Positions 34,739 to 46,053 of a stretch of DNA of 64,000 nt are shown piece after piece. The notes under the pieces are model-generated. The model saw only the letters and a list, made by a program, of their open reading frames with translations, was not told the origin of the DNA and searched no databases. The stretch comes from Kineococcus aurantiacus (GTDB lineage: Bacteria > Actinomycetota > Actinomycetes > Actinomycetales > Kineococcaceae): positions 4,588,001 through 4,652,000 of the forward strand of contig NZ_JACCBB010000001.1 of NCBI RefSeq assembly GCF_013409345.1, in the 5' to 3' direction. Made by a program: the position numbers and the translations under genes. Each line of letters opens with the position of its first letter. Within the stretch, counting starts at the first letter, position 1.

Positions 34739-35053
34739 GTGCAACTCATCGAGTGCCCGTGGTGCGGCCCCCGCGAGGAGGTCGAGTTCCACTACGGCGG
34801 CCAGGCCCACGTGGCCTACCCGCCGGACCCGGCCGCCCTGTCCGACGAGCAGTGGGCGCAGTACCTCTTCTTCCGCGACAACCCGCGGGGACTGCTGGCC
34901 GAGCGCTGGCAGCACGGCGCCGGGTGCCGCCGCTGGTTCAACGCGGTGCGCGACACGGTGACCTACCAGTTCAAGACCGTCTACGCCCCCGGGAGCGCCG
35001 ACCCCCTGGCCACCCCGGGCCCCACGACCCCGACCGGAGCGCTGAACCCGTGA
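34739..35053 (+). CDS. soxD: Sarcosine oxidase subunit delta
   Basis: Small zinc-binding subunit of 104 residues. The zinc ligands seen in characterised SoxD proteins are present: CPWC at residues 6-9, and His and Cys in WQHGAGCRRWF at about 59-63. GTG at 34739 follows GGAGGAG by 2 bases, a strong if close ribosome-binding site. The C-terminal tail is Pro/Thr-rich. The stop overlaps soxA by 4 bases. Confidence 0.93.
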   Translation: MQLIECPWCGPREEVEFHYGGQAHVAYPPDPAALSDEQWAQYLFFRDNPRGLLAERWQHGAGCRRWFNAVRDTVTYQFKTVYAPGSADPLATPGPTTPTGALNP

Positions 35054-37932
35054 CCCCCACCACCCCTGGCGCCGGCACGCGCCCCGGGTTCCGCACCGGG
35101 ACCGGTGGGCGCGTCGACCGCTCCCGCACGATCACCTTCACCTTCGAGGGCCGGACCCACGAGGGCCACCCCGGTGACACCCTCGCCTCGGCGCTGCTGG
35201 CCGGCGGCCGGCACCAGGTCGGCACCAGCATCAAGCTGGGCCGGCCCCGCGGGATCGGCGCCGCCTGGGCCGAGGACCCCGGCGGCCTGGTCCAGGTCGA
35301 GGAACCCTTCCCCGAGCCCATGCTGCTGGCCAGCACCCTGGAGCTGTTCGACGGGCTGTCCGCCCACGGCCTGCCGGGCCAGGGCCGGCTCGCCGAGGTC
35401 GCCGACACCGCCCGCTACGACTCCCGGCACCTGCACGTCGACGTCCTCGTCGTCGGGGCCGGTCCGGCCGGTCTGCAGGCCGCGCTCACCGCGGCCCGCG
35501 CCGGGGCCCGGGTGGCCCTCGTCGACGAGCAGTCCGAGGCCGGGGGGACGCTGCTGGGTTCCACCGACGTCCTCGGCGGCGCCCCGGCGCTGGAGTGGGT
35601 CGCCGGGGCCGTCGCCGAACTGCGCGCGCACCCCGACGTCACCCACCTGCAGCGGACCACGGCCTTCGGCGTCTACGACGACGGTTTCGTCCTGGCCGTC
35701 GAGCGTCGCACCGACCACCTGGGCACCGCGGCGCCGCAGAACCTCTCGCGCCAGCGGGTGTGGCGCGTGCGCGCCGAGCACGTCGTCGTCGCGACCGGCG
35801 CGCACGAACGTCCCGTCGTGTTCACCGACAACGACCGCCCCGGCACGATGCTGGCCGGTGCGGCGCGCACCTACCTGCACCGCTACGGCGTCCTCGCCGG
35901 GACCCGCGCGGTGGTGTTCACCACCAACGACAGCGCCTACGCCGCCGCCGTCGACCTCGCCGACGCCGGCGTCGAGGTCGCCGCGGTCGTCGAGGTCCGC
36001 CCGACGGTGCCCTCCCGGTGGGCCGGCGAGCTGACCCGCCGCGGCATCCCCGTGCGCACCGGCTCCGTCGTGACCGGGACCCGGGGCGAGGAGAGGGTGA
36101 GCGCAGCCCTCGTCGCCCCGCTGGAGGCCCCCGCGGCCCCCACCGAGACGCTGGACTGCGACCTGCTGCTGGTCAGCGGCGGCTGGAACCCGGCCGTCCA
36201 CCTGTTCAGCCAGGCCCGCGGCCGGTTGCGCTTCGACGCCGCCCTGGGCGCCTTCGTGCCGGCGGAGGCGGTCCGCGGCATGACCGTCACCGGTTCCGCC
36301 GCCGGCACCTTCGACCTCGCCGCGGTGCTGACCGGCGCGCACGAGGCGGCCGGCGCCGTCCTGTCCAGCCTCGGCCTGGACCCCGGCCGCCTCGCGACGC
36401 CGCCGGTGGCCACCTTCGGACCCACCGGCGACGCCCCGGCACTGCTGTGGCGGGTGGAGGGGCCGCCGGAGCGGCAGTTCGTCGACGTCCAACGCGACGC
36501 GACCGTCGCCGACATCGCCCGTGCCGTCGGCGCGGGGCTGCGCTCGCCCGAGCACGTCAAGCGGTACACGACCATCGGCACCGCCCACGACCAGGGCAAG
36601 ACCTCGGGCATCGTCGCCGCCGGCGTCCTCGGTGAGCTCCTGGGACGCGGCCCCGAGGCCGTGGGGACCACGACCTTCCGCCCGCCCTACACCCCCGTCG
36701 CGTTCGCGACCCTGGCCGGGCAGGACCGGGGCCGGTTGTTCGACCCCGAGCGCACCACCGCGGTGCACGACTGGCACGTCCAGCACGGCGCCGTCTTCGA
36801 GGACGTCGGGCAGTGGAAGCGTCCCCGGTACTACCCGCGGCCGGGGGAGGACCTGGAGGCGGCGGTCCTGCGCGAGTGCGCCGCCGTTCGCACCGGCGTC
36901 GGCATCATGGACGGTTCCACGCTGGGCAAGATCGACGTGCAGGGCCCGGACGCGGGGGAGTTCCTCGACCGGCTCTACACCAACGTCATGAGCTCGCTGC
37001 CGGTGGGCCGGATCCGCTACGGCGTCATGTGCGCCGCCGACGGGATGGTCCTCGACGACGGCACCGTGCTGCGCATCGCGCAGGACCGCTACACCGTCAC
37101 CACCACCACCGGCGGGGCGGCGAAGGTCCTGGACTGGATGGAGGAGTGGCTGCAGACCGAGTGGCCGCACCTGCGGGTCCACCTGGCCTCGGTCACCGAG
37201 CAGTGGGCCGCGTTCCCCGTGGCGGGACCGGCGTCGCGCGCCCTCGTCGGCGCGGTGTTCCCCGACGTCGACGTCAGCAACGAGGCGTTCCCCTTCATGA
37301 CGTGGCAGGACACCACCCTCGGCGGCGTCCCGGTCCGGCTGGCGCGCATCAGCTTCTCCGGCGAACTCGCGTGGGAGGTGCACGTGAACGCGTGGTTCGC
37401 GACGGCCGTCTGGGAGCGCCTGGTCGCCGCCGGCCGCGAGCACGGCCTCACCCCCTACGGCACCGAGACCATGCACGTCCTGCGCGCGGAGAAGGGCTAC
37501 CCGATCATCGGGCAGGACACCGACGGCACCGTGACCCCGCAGGACCTCGGGATGTCGTGGGTGGTGTCGAAGAAGAAGCCCGACTTCGTCGGCAAGCGCT
37601 CCTTCGCCCGCGCCGACAACCAGCGCCCCGACCGCAAGCAGCTCGTCGGGCTCCTGCCGGTGGACCGGGACACCGTCCTGCCGGAGGGCTCGCAGCTCAT
37701 CGCGTTCCAGGACGACGGGCGACTCCCGCCGCCGCCGGTGCCGATGCTCGGGCACGTCACGTCCAGCTACCGCAGCGCGTTCCTCGAACGGCCCTTCGCG
37801 CTCGCCCTGCTCGCCGGCGGTGCGTCCCGGCACGGGCAGACGCTCCACGTCCCGGTCGGTGACCGCCTCGTGGCCGTCGAGGTCACTGGTCCCGTCCTCG
37901 TCGACCCCGAAGGAGCGCGCCGCGATGGCTGA
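35050..37932 (+). CDS. soxA: Sarcosine oxidase subunit alpha
   Basis: Largest subunit, 960 residues (family about 965). The N-terminal 2Fe-2S-ferredoxin-like fold (FTFEGRTHEGHPGDTLASAL) lacks cluster cysteines, as usual in SoxA. The NAD-binding domain follows with VDVLVVGAGPAGLQAALTAA at about residue 136. From about residue 560 comes the folate-binding GcvT-like domain, with GIMDGSTLGKIDVQGPDAG and TMHVLRAEKGYPIIGQDTDG. The GcvT part transfers the methyl-derived carbon to tetrahydrofolate. The GTG overlaps the soxD stop, and the stop lies inside the start of soxG. Confidence 0.95.
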   Translation: MTPTTPGAGTRPGFRTGTGGRVDRSRTITFTFEGRTHEGHPGDTLASALLAGGRHQVGTSIKLGRPRGIGAAWAEDPGGLVQVEEPFPEPMLLASTLELFDGLSAHGLPGQGRLAEVADTARYDSRHLHVDVLVVGAGPAGLQAALTAARAGARVALVDEQSEAGGTLLGSTDVLGGAPALEWVAGAVAELRAHPDVTHLQRTTAFGVYDDGFVLAVERRTDHLGTAAPQNLSRQRVWRVRAEHVVVATGAHERPVVFTDNDRPGTMLAGAARTYLHRYGVLAGTRAVVFTTNDSAYAAAVDLADAGVEVAAVVEVRPTVPSRWAGELTRRGIPVRTGSVVTGTRGEERVSAALVAPLEAPAAPTETLDCDLLLVSGGWNPAVHLFSQARGRLRFDAALGAFVPAEAVRGMTVTGSAAGTFDLAAVLTGAHEAAGAVLSSLGLDPGRLATPPVATFGPTGDAPALLWRVEGPPERQFVDVQRDATVADIARAVGAGLRSPEHVKRYTTIGTAHDQGKTSGIVAAGVLGELLGRGPEAVGTTTFRPPYTPVAFATLAGQDRGRLFDPERTTAVHDWHVQHGAVFEDVGQWKRPRYYPRPGEDLEAAVLRECAAVRTGVGIMDGSTLGKIDVQGPDAGEFLDRLYTNVMSSLPVGRIRYGVMCAADGMVLDDGTVLRIAQDRYTVTTTTGGAAKVLDWMEEWLQTEWPHLRVHLASVTEQWAAFPVAGPASRALVGAVFPDVDVSNEAFPFMTWQDTTLGGVPVRLARISFSGELAWEVHVNAWFATAVWERLVAAGREHGLTPYGTETMHVLRAEKGYPIIGQDTDGTVTPQDLGMSWVVSKKKPDFVGKRSFARADNQRPDRKQLVGLLPVDRDTVLPEGSQLIAFQDDGRLPPPPVPMLGHVTSSYRSAFLERPFALALLAGGASRHGQTLHVPVGDRLVAVEVTGPVLVDPEGARRDG

Positions 37933-38524
37933 CACCCCGGGAGCGGTCCTGCCCCGCACCCACCCGCTGGCCGACCGCACCGAGCTGACCGCGCTGACCG
38001 GTGGGCTCGTCACCCCCCGCCCGAACCTGTCGTCGGTCCTGGTCCGGGCCCTCCCGGGAGGACCCGCCGCCGCGGCCGCGGCGCAGGTCCTGGGCGCCGC
38101 GCTCCCGGTGCGCGCGAACACCTGGGTCGCCACCGAGCGGGGCAAGGTCGTCTGGCTCGGGCCCGACGAGTGGCTCGTCCTGGACGACACCACCGAGCCG
38201 TGGGTCCTGGAGGACCGGCTGCGGTCGGTGCTGGCCCCGCTCGGCGGGGCCGCCACCGACGTCTCGGCGCAGCGCACCTGCCTGCGCCTGCACGGCCCGC
38301 ACGCCGAGGAGGTGCTGCGCGCGGGGTGCTCCCTGGACGTGCACCCGCGGGTCTTCGGCCCGGGGTCGGCGGCGCAGGTGAACCTCGCGCGGGCAGGGGT
38401 CGTCCTGCTGGCCCTGGCCGCCACCGGCGACGACTTCGAGGTCCTGGTCCGCAGCTCGTTCGCGGGCTACCTGGCGGCGTGGCTGATCGACACCGCGCTG
38501 GAGTTCGGGCCCCACCCGTCCTGA
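37925..38524 (+). CDS. soxG: Sarcosine oxidase subunit gamma
   Basis: Gamma subunit, 199 residues, with the GcvT-like half fold typical of SoxG: LPVRANTWVATERGKVVWLG, PDEWLVLDD and ATDVSAQRTCLRLHGPHAEE. The ATG at 37925 lies 8 bases inside the soxA gene; no other start gives the family N-terminus. It is the last gene before a short repeat-bearing gap leading to the dimethylglycine oxidase gene. Confidence 0.9.
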   Translation: MADTPGAVLPRTHPLADRTELTALTGGLVTPRPNLSSVLVRALPGGPAAAAAAQVLGAALPVRANTWVATERGKVVWLGPDEWLVLDDTTEPWVLEDRLRSVLAPLGGAATDVSAQRTCLRLHGPHAEEVLRAGCSLDVHPRVFGPGSAAQVNLARAGVVLLALAATGDDFEVLVRSSFAGYLAAWLIDTALEFGPHPS

Positions 38525-41101
<2,577 letters not shown>

Positions 41102-41168
41102 ACCCGCCCCGCGGGGACCGCCCGCGGCGGTCCCGCCCCGAACAACGCCGAGCGCTGAGGAGCTCCCT

Positions 41169-42020
41169 GTGCCCAGTTCCGCCGTCCTGACCCTCGACTG
41201 CCGGCAACGCCCCGGCATCGTCAACGCCGTCACCTCGTTCCTGTACCGGCACGGGTGCGACATCACCGAGCACCAGCAGTTCGACGACGCCCACAGCGGG
41301 CGGTTGTTCTCCCGCACCGCGTTCGGCACCGTGTCCGGGGACATCGACGTGCAGGCCCTGGCGGCCGACTTCGCCCCCACCGCCCGCGAGTTCGGCATGG
41401 ACGCCACGTTCGGGGGCGACCGCGCCCCGAGGGTCCTGGTGATGGTCTCGAAGATGGGGCACTGCCTGAACGACCTGGTCTTCCGCTGGCGCTCGGGGAG
41501 CCTGGGCGGGGACCTCGTCGCGGTGGTCTCCAACCACGAGGACCTGCGCCCCATGGCCGAGGCGGCGGGCCTGCCGTTCCACCACGTCCCGGTGACCCCC
41601 ACGGACAAGGCGGGCGCCGAACGCGCCCTGCTCGACCTCGTGTCCCGCTACGACGCGGACCTCGTGGTGCTCGCCCGCTACATGCAGGTGCTCTCCGACG
41701 ACCTGTGCCGGGTGCTGCGCGGCCGGGCCATCAACATCCACCACTCGTTCCTGCCCGGGTTCAAGGGCGCCAAGCCGTACCACCAGGCGTTCGACCGGGG
41801 GGTCAAGCTCGTCGGGGCCACGGCGCACTACGTCACCCCGGACCTGGACGAGGGCCCGATCATCGAGCAGGAGGTCATCCGCATCGACCACACCCACGAC
41901 CCGAAGGCCCTGGCCACCGTCGGCCGGGACGCGGAGGCGCTCGCGCTCTCGCGCGCGGTCCGGTGGCACTGCCAGCAGCGGGTCCTGCTCAACGGGCACA
42001 GCACCGTCGTCTTCCGTTGA
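41169..42020 (+). CDS. purU: Formyltetrahydrofolate deformylase
   Basis: Hydrolyses 10-formyl-tetrahydrofolate to formate and tetrahydrofolate, regenerating the carrier used by the sarcosine and dimethylglycine oxidases. 283 residues. The N-terminal ACT domain begins VLTLDCRQRPGIVNAVTSFL. The formyltransferase-like domain has NIHHSFLPGFKGAKPYHQAF with the catalytic Asn and His, and VGATAHYVTPDLDEGPIIEQ with the catalytic Asp. GTG at 41169 follows GAGGAG. purU is a regular member of sarcosine oxidase operons. Confidence 0.95.
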   Translation: MPSSAVLTLDCRQRPGIVNAVTSFLYRHGCDITEHQQFDDAHSGRLFSRTAFGTVSGDIDVQALAADFAPTAREFGMDATFGGDRAPRVLVMVSKMGHCLNDLVFRWRSGSLGGDLVAVVSNHEDLRPMAEAAGLPFHHVPVTPTDKAGAERALLDLVSRYDADLVVLARYMQVLSDDLCRVLRGRAINIHHSFLPGFKGAKPYHQAFDRGVKLVGATAHYVTPDLDEGPIIEQEVIRIDHTHDPKALATVGRDAEALALSRAVRWHCQQRVLLNGHSTVVFR

Positions 42021-42069
42021 CGGGCGGTGTTTCGCGGGCGTTCGGGCCTGGTTCCAATCACGTGAACTC

Positions 42070-42100
42070 GTTGCTCATCGCGCAACAGCAGTCCTAGGCT
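42070..42100 (+). promoter_or_regulatory. Promoter and IclR-type operator of the BCCT transporter gene
   Basis: The 17-bp palindrome GTTGCTC-ATC-GCGCAAC (42070-42086) overlaps a -35 (TTGCTC, 42071-42076); a -10 TAGGCT is at 42095-42100, spacer 18. The same palindrome type occurs twice at the gbcA promoter, so the IclR gene between the two probably controls both. Confidence 0.6.
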
Positions 42101-42158
42101 GCGGTCAGCGCCACTCCCACTCACAGGTCCAACGGACCCCTCCGGAGAGGACCCCCGC

Positions 42159-43775
42159 ATGGTGATCGAACCAGGGGCCGACGAGAAGCGCTCCACGCTC
42201 CCCCTCGACAAACCCGTCCTGTTCGTGTCCGTCGCCGTCGTGGCCGTGCTGCTCGTGGTGGGCATCGCGATCCCCGAGCGACTGGCCTCCGGCAGCGGAT
42301 CGCTGCTGACCTGGATCACGACCAACCTCGGCTGGGCGTTCGTGGTCGGGGCCACCGGCTTCGTGGCCTTCGCCCTGGTCCTGGCCTTCGGCCCGACCGG
42401 CAGGATCCGCCTGGGCCGCGACGACGAGCGGCCGGAGCACTCCCGGGCGTCGTGGGTCGCGATGATGTTCTCCGCCGGCATGGGCATCGGGTTGATGTTC
42501 TACGGCGTCACCGAACCGGTCACGCACCTCATGACCCCGCCCGAGGCGGGCGTCGAGGCCGGCACCGAGGCCGCGGCCGACACCGCCATGAGCTACACGC
42601 TGTTCCACTGGGGTCTGCACCCGTGGGCCGTGTACGCCGTCGTGGGTCTCGCACTGGCCCACTCGGGGTACCGCAAGGGCCGGACCGGCGGGTTCTCCGC
42701 GGTGTTCGCGCCCCTGCTGCGCGGGCCCCGCGCCCACGGCGCCGCCCGGGCGATCGACGTCCTCGCGATCTTCGCGACGATCTTCGGGTCCGCCGTCAGC
42801 CTGGGCCTGGGCGCGGCCCAGATCAACGGCGGGTTGACGGAGGTCTTCGGCGCCGGCAGCGGCTCGGGCTGGCAGGTCGGCATCATCGCCGTGCTGACCC
42901 TGTGCTTCGTGATCAGCGCCGTGAGCGGCATCGAGAAGGGGATCAAGCTCCTCTCCAACACGAACATGGTGCTGGCCGGGCTCCTCCTGCTCTTCCTCTT
43001 CGTCGTCGGCCCGACGGTCTTCGTCCTGAACCTCATGCCGAACGCGGCCGGTGACTACCTCAACAGCCTGCCGCACATGTCGCTGCGCACCGGCGTCTAC
43101 GGCGGGGGCGACTGGCTGGCCGGCTGGACGATCTTCTACTGGGCCTGGTGGATCTCCTGGACGCCCTTCGTCGGCGCGTTCCTGGCGAAGATCTCCCGCG
43201 GGCGCACGATCCGCGAGTTCGTCGGGGGCGTCATGCTCATCCCCACCCTCGTGAGCGTGGTCTGGTTCTCCGTCTTCGGCGGGACGGCCATCCACGAGCA
43301 GCTGACCGGAGCCCTGGACGTCCTCGCCGGCGACTCCCAGGAGGCCCAGATGTTCAACCTCCTCGCCCAGTTCCCCTGGGCGGGGGTGACTTCGGTCCTC
43401 GTCGTGGTCCTGGTGGCGGTCTTCTTCGTCTCCGGCGCCGACGCGGCCAGCATCGTCATGGCGTCCCTGTCCAGCCACGGCGACGACGAACCGCGCCACT
43501 GGCTCACGGCCGTGTGGGGAGCGCTCACCGGGGCGGTGGCGATCGTGCTGCTCCTCGCCGGGGGTCTGCAGGCCCTCCAGAACGTCACGATCATCGCCGC
43601 GACCCCGTTCCTGGTCGTCATGGTGTTCATGTGCGTGGCGCTGGTGAAGGACCTCCGCTCCGACCGCCTGGTGCGGCCGGTCGACCCCCGGCCCGTCGCG
43701 GAGTTCCGCGACCCGGTCACCGCGGTGGACCTCACCGGCACCGACCGCAAGGTCGAGGTCCCCGCGGGCGACTGA
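42159..43775 (+). CDS. BCCT-family betaine/carnitine/choline transporter
   Basis: Inner-membrane transporter of 538 residues with 12 predicted helices, importing betaine or a related quaternary amine with Na+ or H+. The BCCT signature is complete: FYWAWWISWTPFVGAFLAKI followed by SRGRTIREF. The glycine-rich stretch MMFSAGMGIGLMFYGVTEP and the aromatic SYTLFHWGLHPWAVY segment are also typical. The ATG at 42159 follows GGAGAGGA. It stands between the sarcosine pathway and the betaine monooxygenase genes, so glycine betaine is the likely substrate. A strong bidirectional hairpin follows the stop. Confidence 0.92.
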   Translation: MVIEPGADEKRSTLPLDKPVLFVSVAVVAVLLVVGIAIPERLASGSGSLLTWITTNLGWAFVVGATGFVAFALVLAFGPTGRIRLGRDDERPEHSRASWVAMMFSAGMGIGLMFYGVTEPVTHLMTPPEAGVEAGTEAAADTAMSYTLFHWGLHPWAVYAVVGLALAHSGYRKGRTGGFSAVFAPLLRGPRAHGAARAIDVLAIFATIFGSAVSLGLGAAQINGGLTEVFGAGSGSGWQVGIIAVLTLCFVISAVSGIEKGIKLLSNTNMVLAGLLLLFLFVVGPTVFVLNLMPNAAGDYLNSLPHMSLRTGVYGGGDWLAGWTIFYWAWWISWTPFVGAFLAKISRGRTIREFVGGVMLIPTLVSVVWFSVFGGTAIHEQLTGALDVLAGDSQEAQMFNLLAQFPWAGVTSVLVVVLVAVFFVSGADAASIVMASLSSHGDDEPRHWLTAVWGALTGAVAIVLLLAGGLQALQNVTIIAATPFLVVMVFMCVALVKDLRSDRLVRPVDPRPVAEFRDPVTAVDLTGTDRKVEVPAGD

Positions 43776-43779
43776 GGTA

Positions 43780-43815
43780 CCGGGCTGACCCCCGACGCCC
43801 CGGGGGTCAGCCCGG
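43780..43815. terminator. Bidirectional hairpin terminator between the BCCT and IclR genes
   Basis: A perfect 14-bp stem CCGGGCTGACCCCC / GGGGGTCAGCCCGG with an 8-base loop lies 4 bases after the BCCT stop and contains the stop codon of the convergent IclR gene. It is followed by TTT on the plus strand and should end both transcripts. Confidence 0.8.
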
Positions 43816-44589
43816 TTTCAGGTGCCCCAGCCGCCAGGAGGCCCGGGCCGCGGCGTCCAGGAGGAGCTCCGTGAGCCCCGGCAGCGTCGCGGCGTTGACG
43901 CGGTAGCTGGGGCCCCCGAGGGTGAGGGCCCCCACGGTCCGGCCGTCGGCGTCCCGCAGGGGGGCGGCGATCACCACGAGACCGACCTCATGCTCCTCGA
44001 ACACCGAGGCCCACCCGCGGGCGCGCACCTCCGCCAGCTGGGCCCGCAGGGCGGAGCGGTCGGTGATCGTGGCGTCGGTGAGGCGGGGCAGGCCCGCGCG
44101 CAGCGCGGCCGTGAGTTGCGCCGGGGCCATCGCGGCGAGGAACACCTTGCCGGCGGCGGTGGCGTGCAGCGGAGCTCGCCGGCCCACCCAGTCCGAACTG
44201 CTCACGATCGCACCACCGGTGACCTGGTCGACGGTGACGACCTCCTGCCCGTCGCTGATCACGACGTTCACCGTCTCGCCCGCGGTGGTGGCCAGCTCCT
44301 GGGCGATGGGGTGGGCCGACGCGGCGACGTCGGTGCTCCCGGTGGCGCCGGCCGCCAGCCGGCGCGCCGTCTGCCCGAGGCGGTACCGCCCGCGGCCCGC
44401 GTCCTGCTCGACCAGGCCGCGGGCCTCCAGCGTCGCCAGCAGCCGGAAGACCGTGGACTTGTGGATCCCCACGTCCAGGGACAGTTCGGTGAGACCGGCC
44501 GAGCCGCGCAGGGCCAGGGCCTGCAGCAGCGACACGGCCCGGTCGACCGACTGCACCGTCGAGGGGCGGTGAGCCTGGTGGGGGGGCAC
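43807..44589 (-). CDS. IclR-family transcriptional regulator
   Basis: Regulator of 260 residues. The winged helix is in STVQSVDRAVSLLQALALRG and LTELSLDVGIHKSTVFRLLA. The GAF-like effector domain includes GETVNVVISDGQEVVTVDQV and LHATAAGKVFLAAMAPAQL. GTG at 44589 is preceded by TAGGGT 6 bases upstream, which could be a -10 for a leaderless transcript; I found no good -35. It lies between the BCCT gene and gbcAB, both of which carry matching 17-bp palindromes, and is the best candidate to bind them. Its effector is probably betaine or a breakdown product. Confidence 0.88.
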   Translation of the reverse strand: MPPHQAHRPSTVQSVDRAVSLLQALALRGSAGLTELSLDVGIHKSTVFRLLATLEARGLVEQDAGRGRYRLGQTARRLAAGATGSTDVAASAHPIAQELATTAGETVNVVISDGQEVVTVDQVTGGAIVSSSDWVGRRAPLHATAAGKVFLAAMAPAQLTAALRAGLPRLTDATITDRSALRAQLAEVRARGWASVFEEHEVGLVVIAAPLRDADGRTVGALTLGGPSYRVNAATLPGLTELLLDAAARASWRLGHLKPG

Positions 44590-44690
44590 GCGTCGACCCT
44601 ACCCGGCGCCGTCGCGCGTTACGGCCGTGTTACCCCGCAAAGCGTTGCGGCGCAGGTGGTGGAGATCGTCCGGGCGGGGGCGGGTCACCC

Positions 44691-44755
44691 TTGACAGCCG
44701 CCGCCCGTCGCCGCAGACTCGTTCCGTGATGAGGAACTGTTTCGCATCGCGGAAC
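44691..44755 (+). promoter_or_regulatory. gbcAB promoter with two adjacent IclR-type operators
   Basis: TTGACA (44691-44696) and CAGACT (44714-44719), spacer 17. Two 17-bp palindromes follow at once: GTTCCGTGATGAGGAAC (44721-44737) and GTTTCGCATCGCGGAAC (44739-44755), 18 bp centre to centre, the first in reverse orientation. With the BCCT site they fit GTTNCKCATCRCGNAAC. Sites covering the predicted start suggest repression. Confidence 0.65.
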
Positions 44756-44790
44756 AGACTGGTGCTACCGCACACCCCGGGAGGAACCGC

Positions 44791-46053
44791 GTGACCGCTC
44801 CCACCGTCGGCGCTGCGCCTGCGGAGACCGTCGACGACCTCGTGGCCCGCCGCGTCGCCGGGCAGAGCCTCGAAGCGCCCTTCTACACCTCCCCGGAGGT
44901 GTACCAGCGCGACCTCGACGTCATCTTCGCCAGGAACTGGATCTTCGTCGCGGCTGCGGCCGAGGTCCCCGAACCCGGCGACTACGTCACGATCGACGTC
45001 GGCGCGTACTCGGTCATCGTGGTCCGTGACGACGACGAGGAGGTCCGGGCCTTCCACAACGTCTGCCGCCACCGCGGTTCGCGGTTGCTCCAGGAGCGCC
45101 AGGGAGCCGTCGGCAACATCGTCTGCCCCTACCACCGCTGGACCTACGGGGTCGACGGCAAGCTGATGTTCGCCGAGTCGCAACCGCCCACCTTCGACAA
45201 GAGCTGCTTCTCGCTGCGGTCGGTGCACGTGCGCAACCTGTCCGGCCTGGTGTTCGTCTGCCTCGCGCAGGAGGCGCCCGACGACTTCGACGCCGTGGCC
45301 GAGGTCGTCGCGCCGCACCTCGCGCCCTACGAGCTCGACCGGGCGAAGGTCGCGGTCAGCTACGACCTGCAGGAAGCCGGCAACTGGAAGCTGGTGATGG
45401 AGAACAACCGCGAGTGCTACCACTGCGACGGGCACCCCGAGCTCACCACCGCGTACTTCCCCCTCTTCGCCTACGAACCCGAGGACATCACCCCGCGCCT
45501 CAAACCCCTCTACGACCGCTACGTCAAGGCCGCCGGCGCGCTGGCGGAGGTGCGGGCTGCTCACGGCCTACCGCTCACCGACCACCGCGAGCTCGACACC
45601 CGGGTGGTCGGCTACCAGCTCTCGCACCTGCCCCTGGACGGGGAGGGCAAGTCCTTCGCCCCCGACGGTGCGGCGGTGTGCACGAAGCTGCTGGGGTCGG
45701 TGCAGGACGCCGCCTTCGGCGACCTCTCGCTGCACATGCAGCCCAACTCCTGGTTCCACCTCCTGTCCGACCACGCCGTCGTCTTCTCGGTGCTGCCCAC
45801 CTCCACCGGCACGAGCGTCCTGCGGACGACCTGGCTGGTGCACCCCGACGCCGTCGAAGGGGTGGACTACACCCTGGACGCCCTGACGGCGGTCTGGCGG
45901 GCCACCAACGACCAGGACCGGGCGCTGGTGGCCGGCACCCAGGCCGGCTGCGCCAACCCCGGGTACCTCCCCGGTCCGTACTCGATGGTCGAGGACGACG
46001 TGGAAGCCTTCGTGAACTGGTACGTCACCCGGCTGCGCGAGGCTTCCGCATGA
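44791..46053 (+). CDS. gbcA: Glycine betaine monooxygenase, Rieske oxygenase subunit
   Basis: Oxygenase component of 420 residues that demethylates glycine betaine to dimethylglycine, releasing formaldehyde. The Rieske 2Fe-2S centre is in CRHRGSRLL and CPYHRW (about residues 92-115). The mononuclear iron site is in NNRECYHCDGHPEL (about 205-220), the GbcA-type version of the E/D-H-H motif. GTG at 44791 follows GGGAGGA by 5 bases. The stop overlaps gbcB by 4 bases. Stachydrine or carnitine oxygenases look alike, but the downstream dimethylglycine and sarcosine oxidases make betaine the best substrate. Confidence 0.88.
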   Translation: MTAPTVGAAPAETVDDLVARRVAGQSLEAPFYTSPEVYQRDLDVIFARNWIFVAAAAEVPEPGDYVTIDVGAYSVIVVRDDDEEVRAFHNVCRHRGSRLLQERQGAVGNIVCPYHRWTYGVDGKLMFAESQPPTFDKSCFSLRSVHVRNLSGLVFVCLAQEAPDDFDAVAEVVAPHLAPYELDRAKVAVSYDLQEAGNWKLVMENNRECYHCDGHPELTTAYFPLFAYEPEDITPRLKPLYDRYVKAAGALAEVRAAHGLPLTDHRELDTRVVGYQLSHLPLDGEGKSFAPDGAAVCTKLLGSVQDAAFGDLSLHMQPNSWFHLLSDHAVVFSVLPTSTGTSVLRTTWLVHPDAVEGVDYTLDALTAVWRATNDQDRALVAGTQAGCANPGYLPGPYSMVEDDVEAFVNWYVTRLREASA

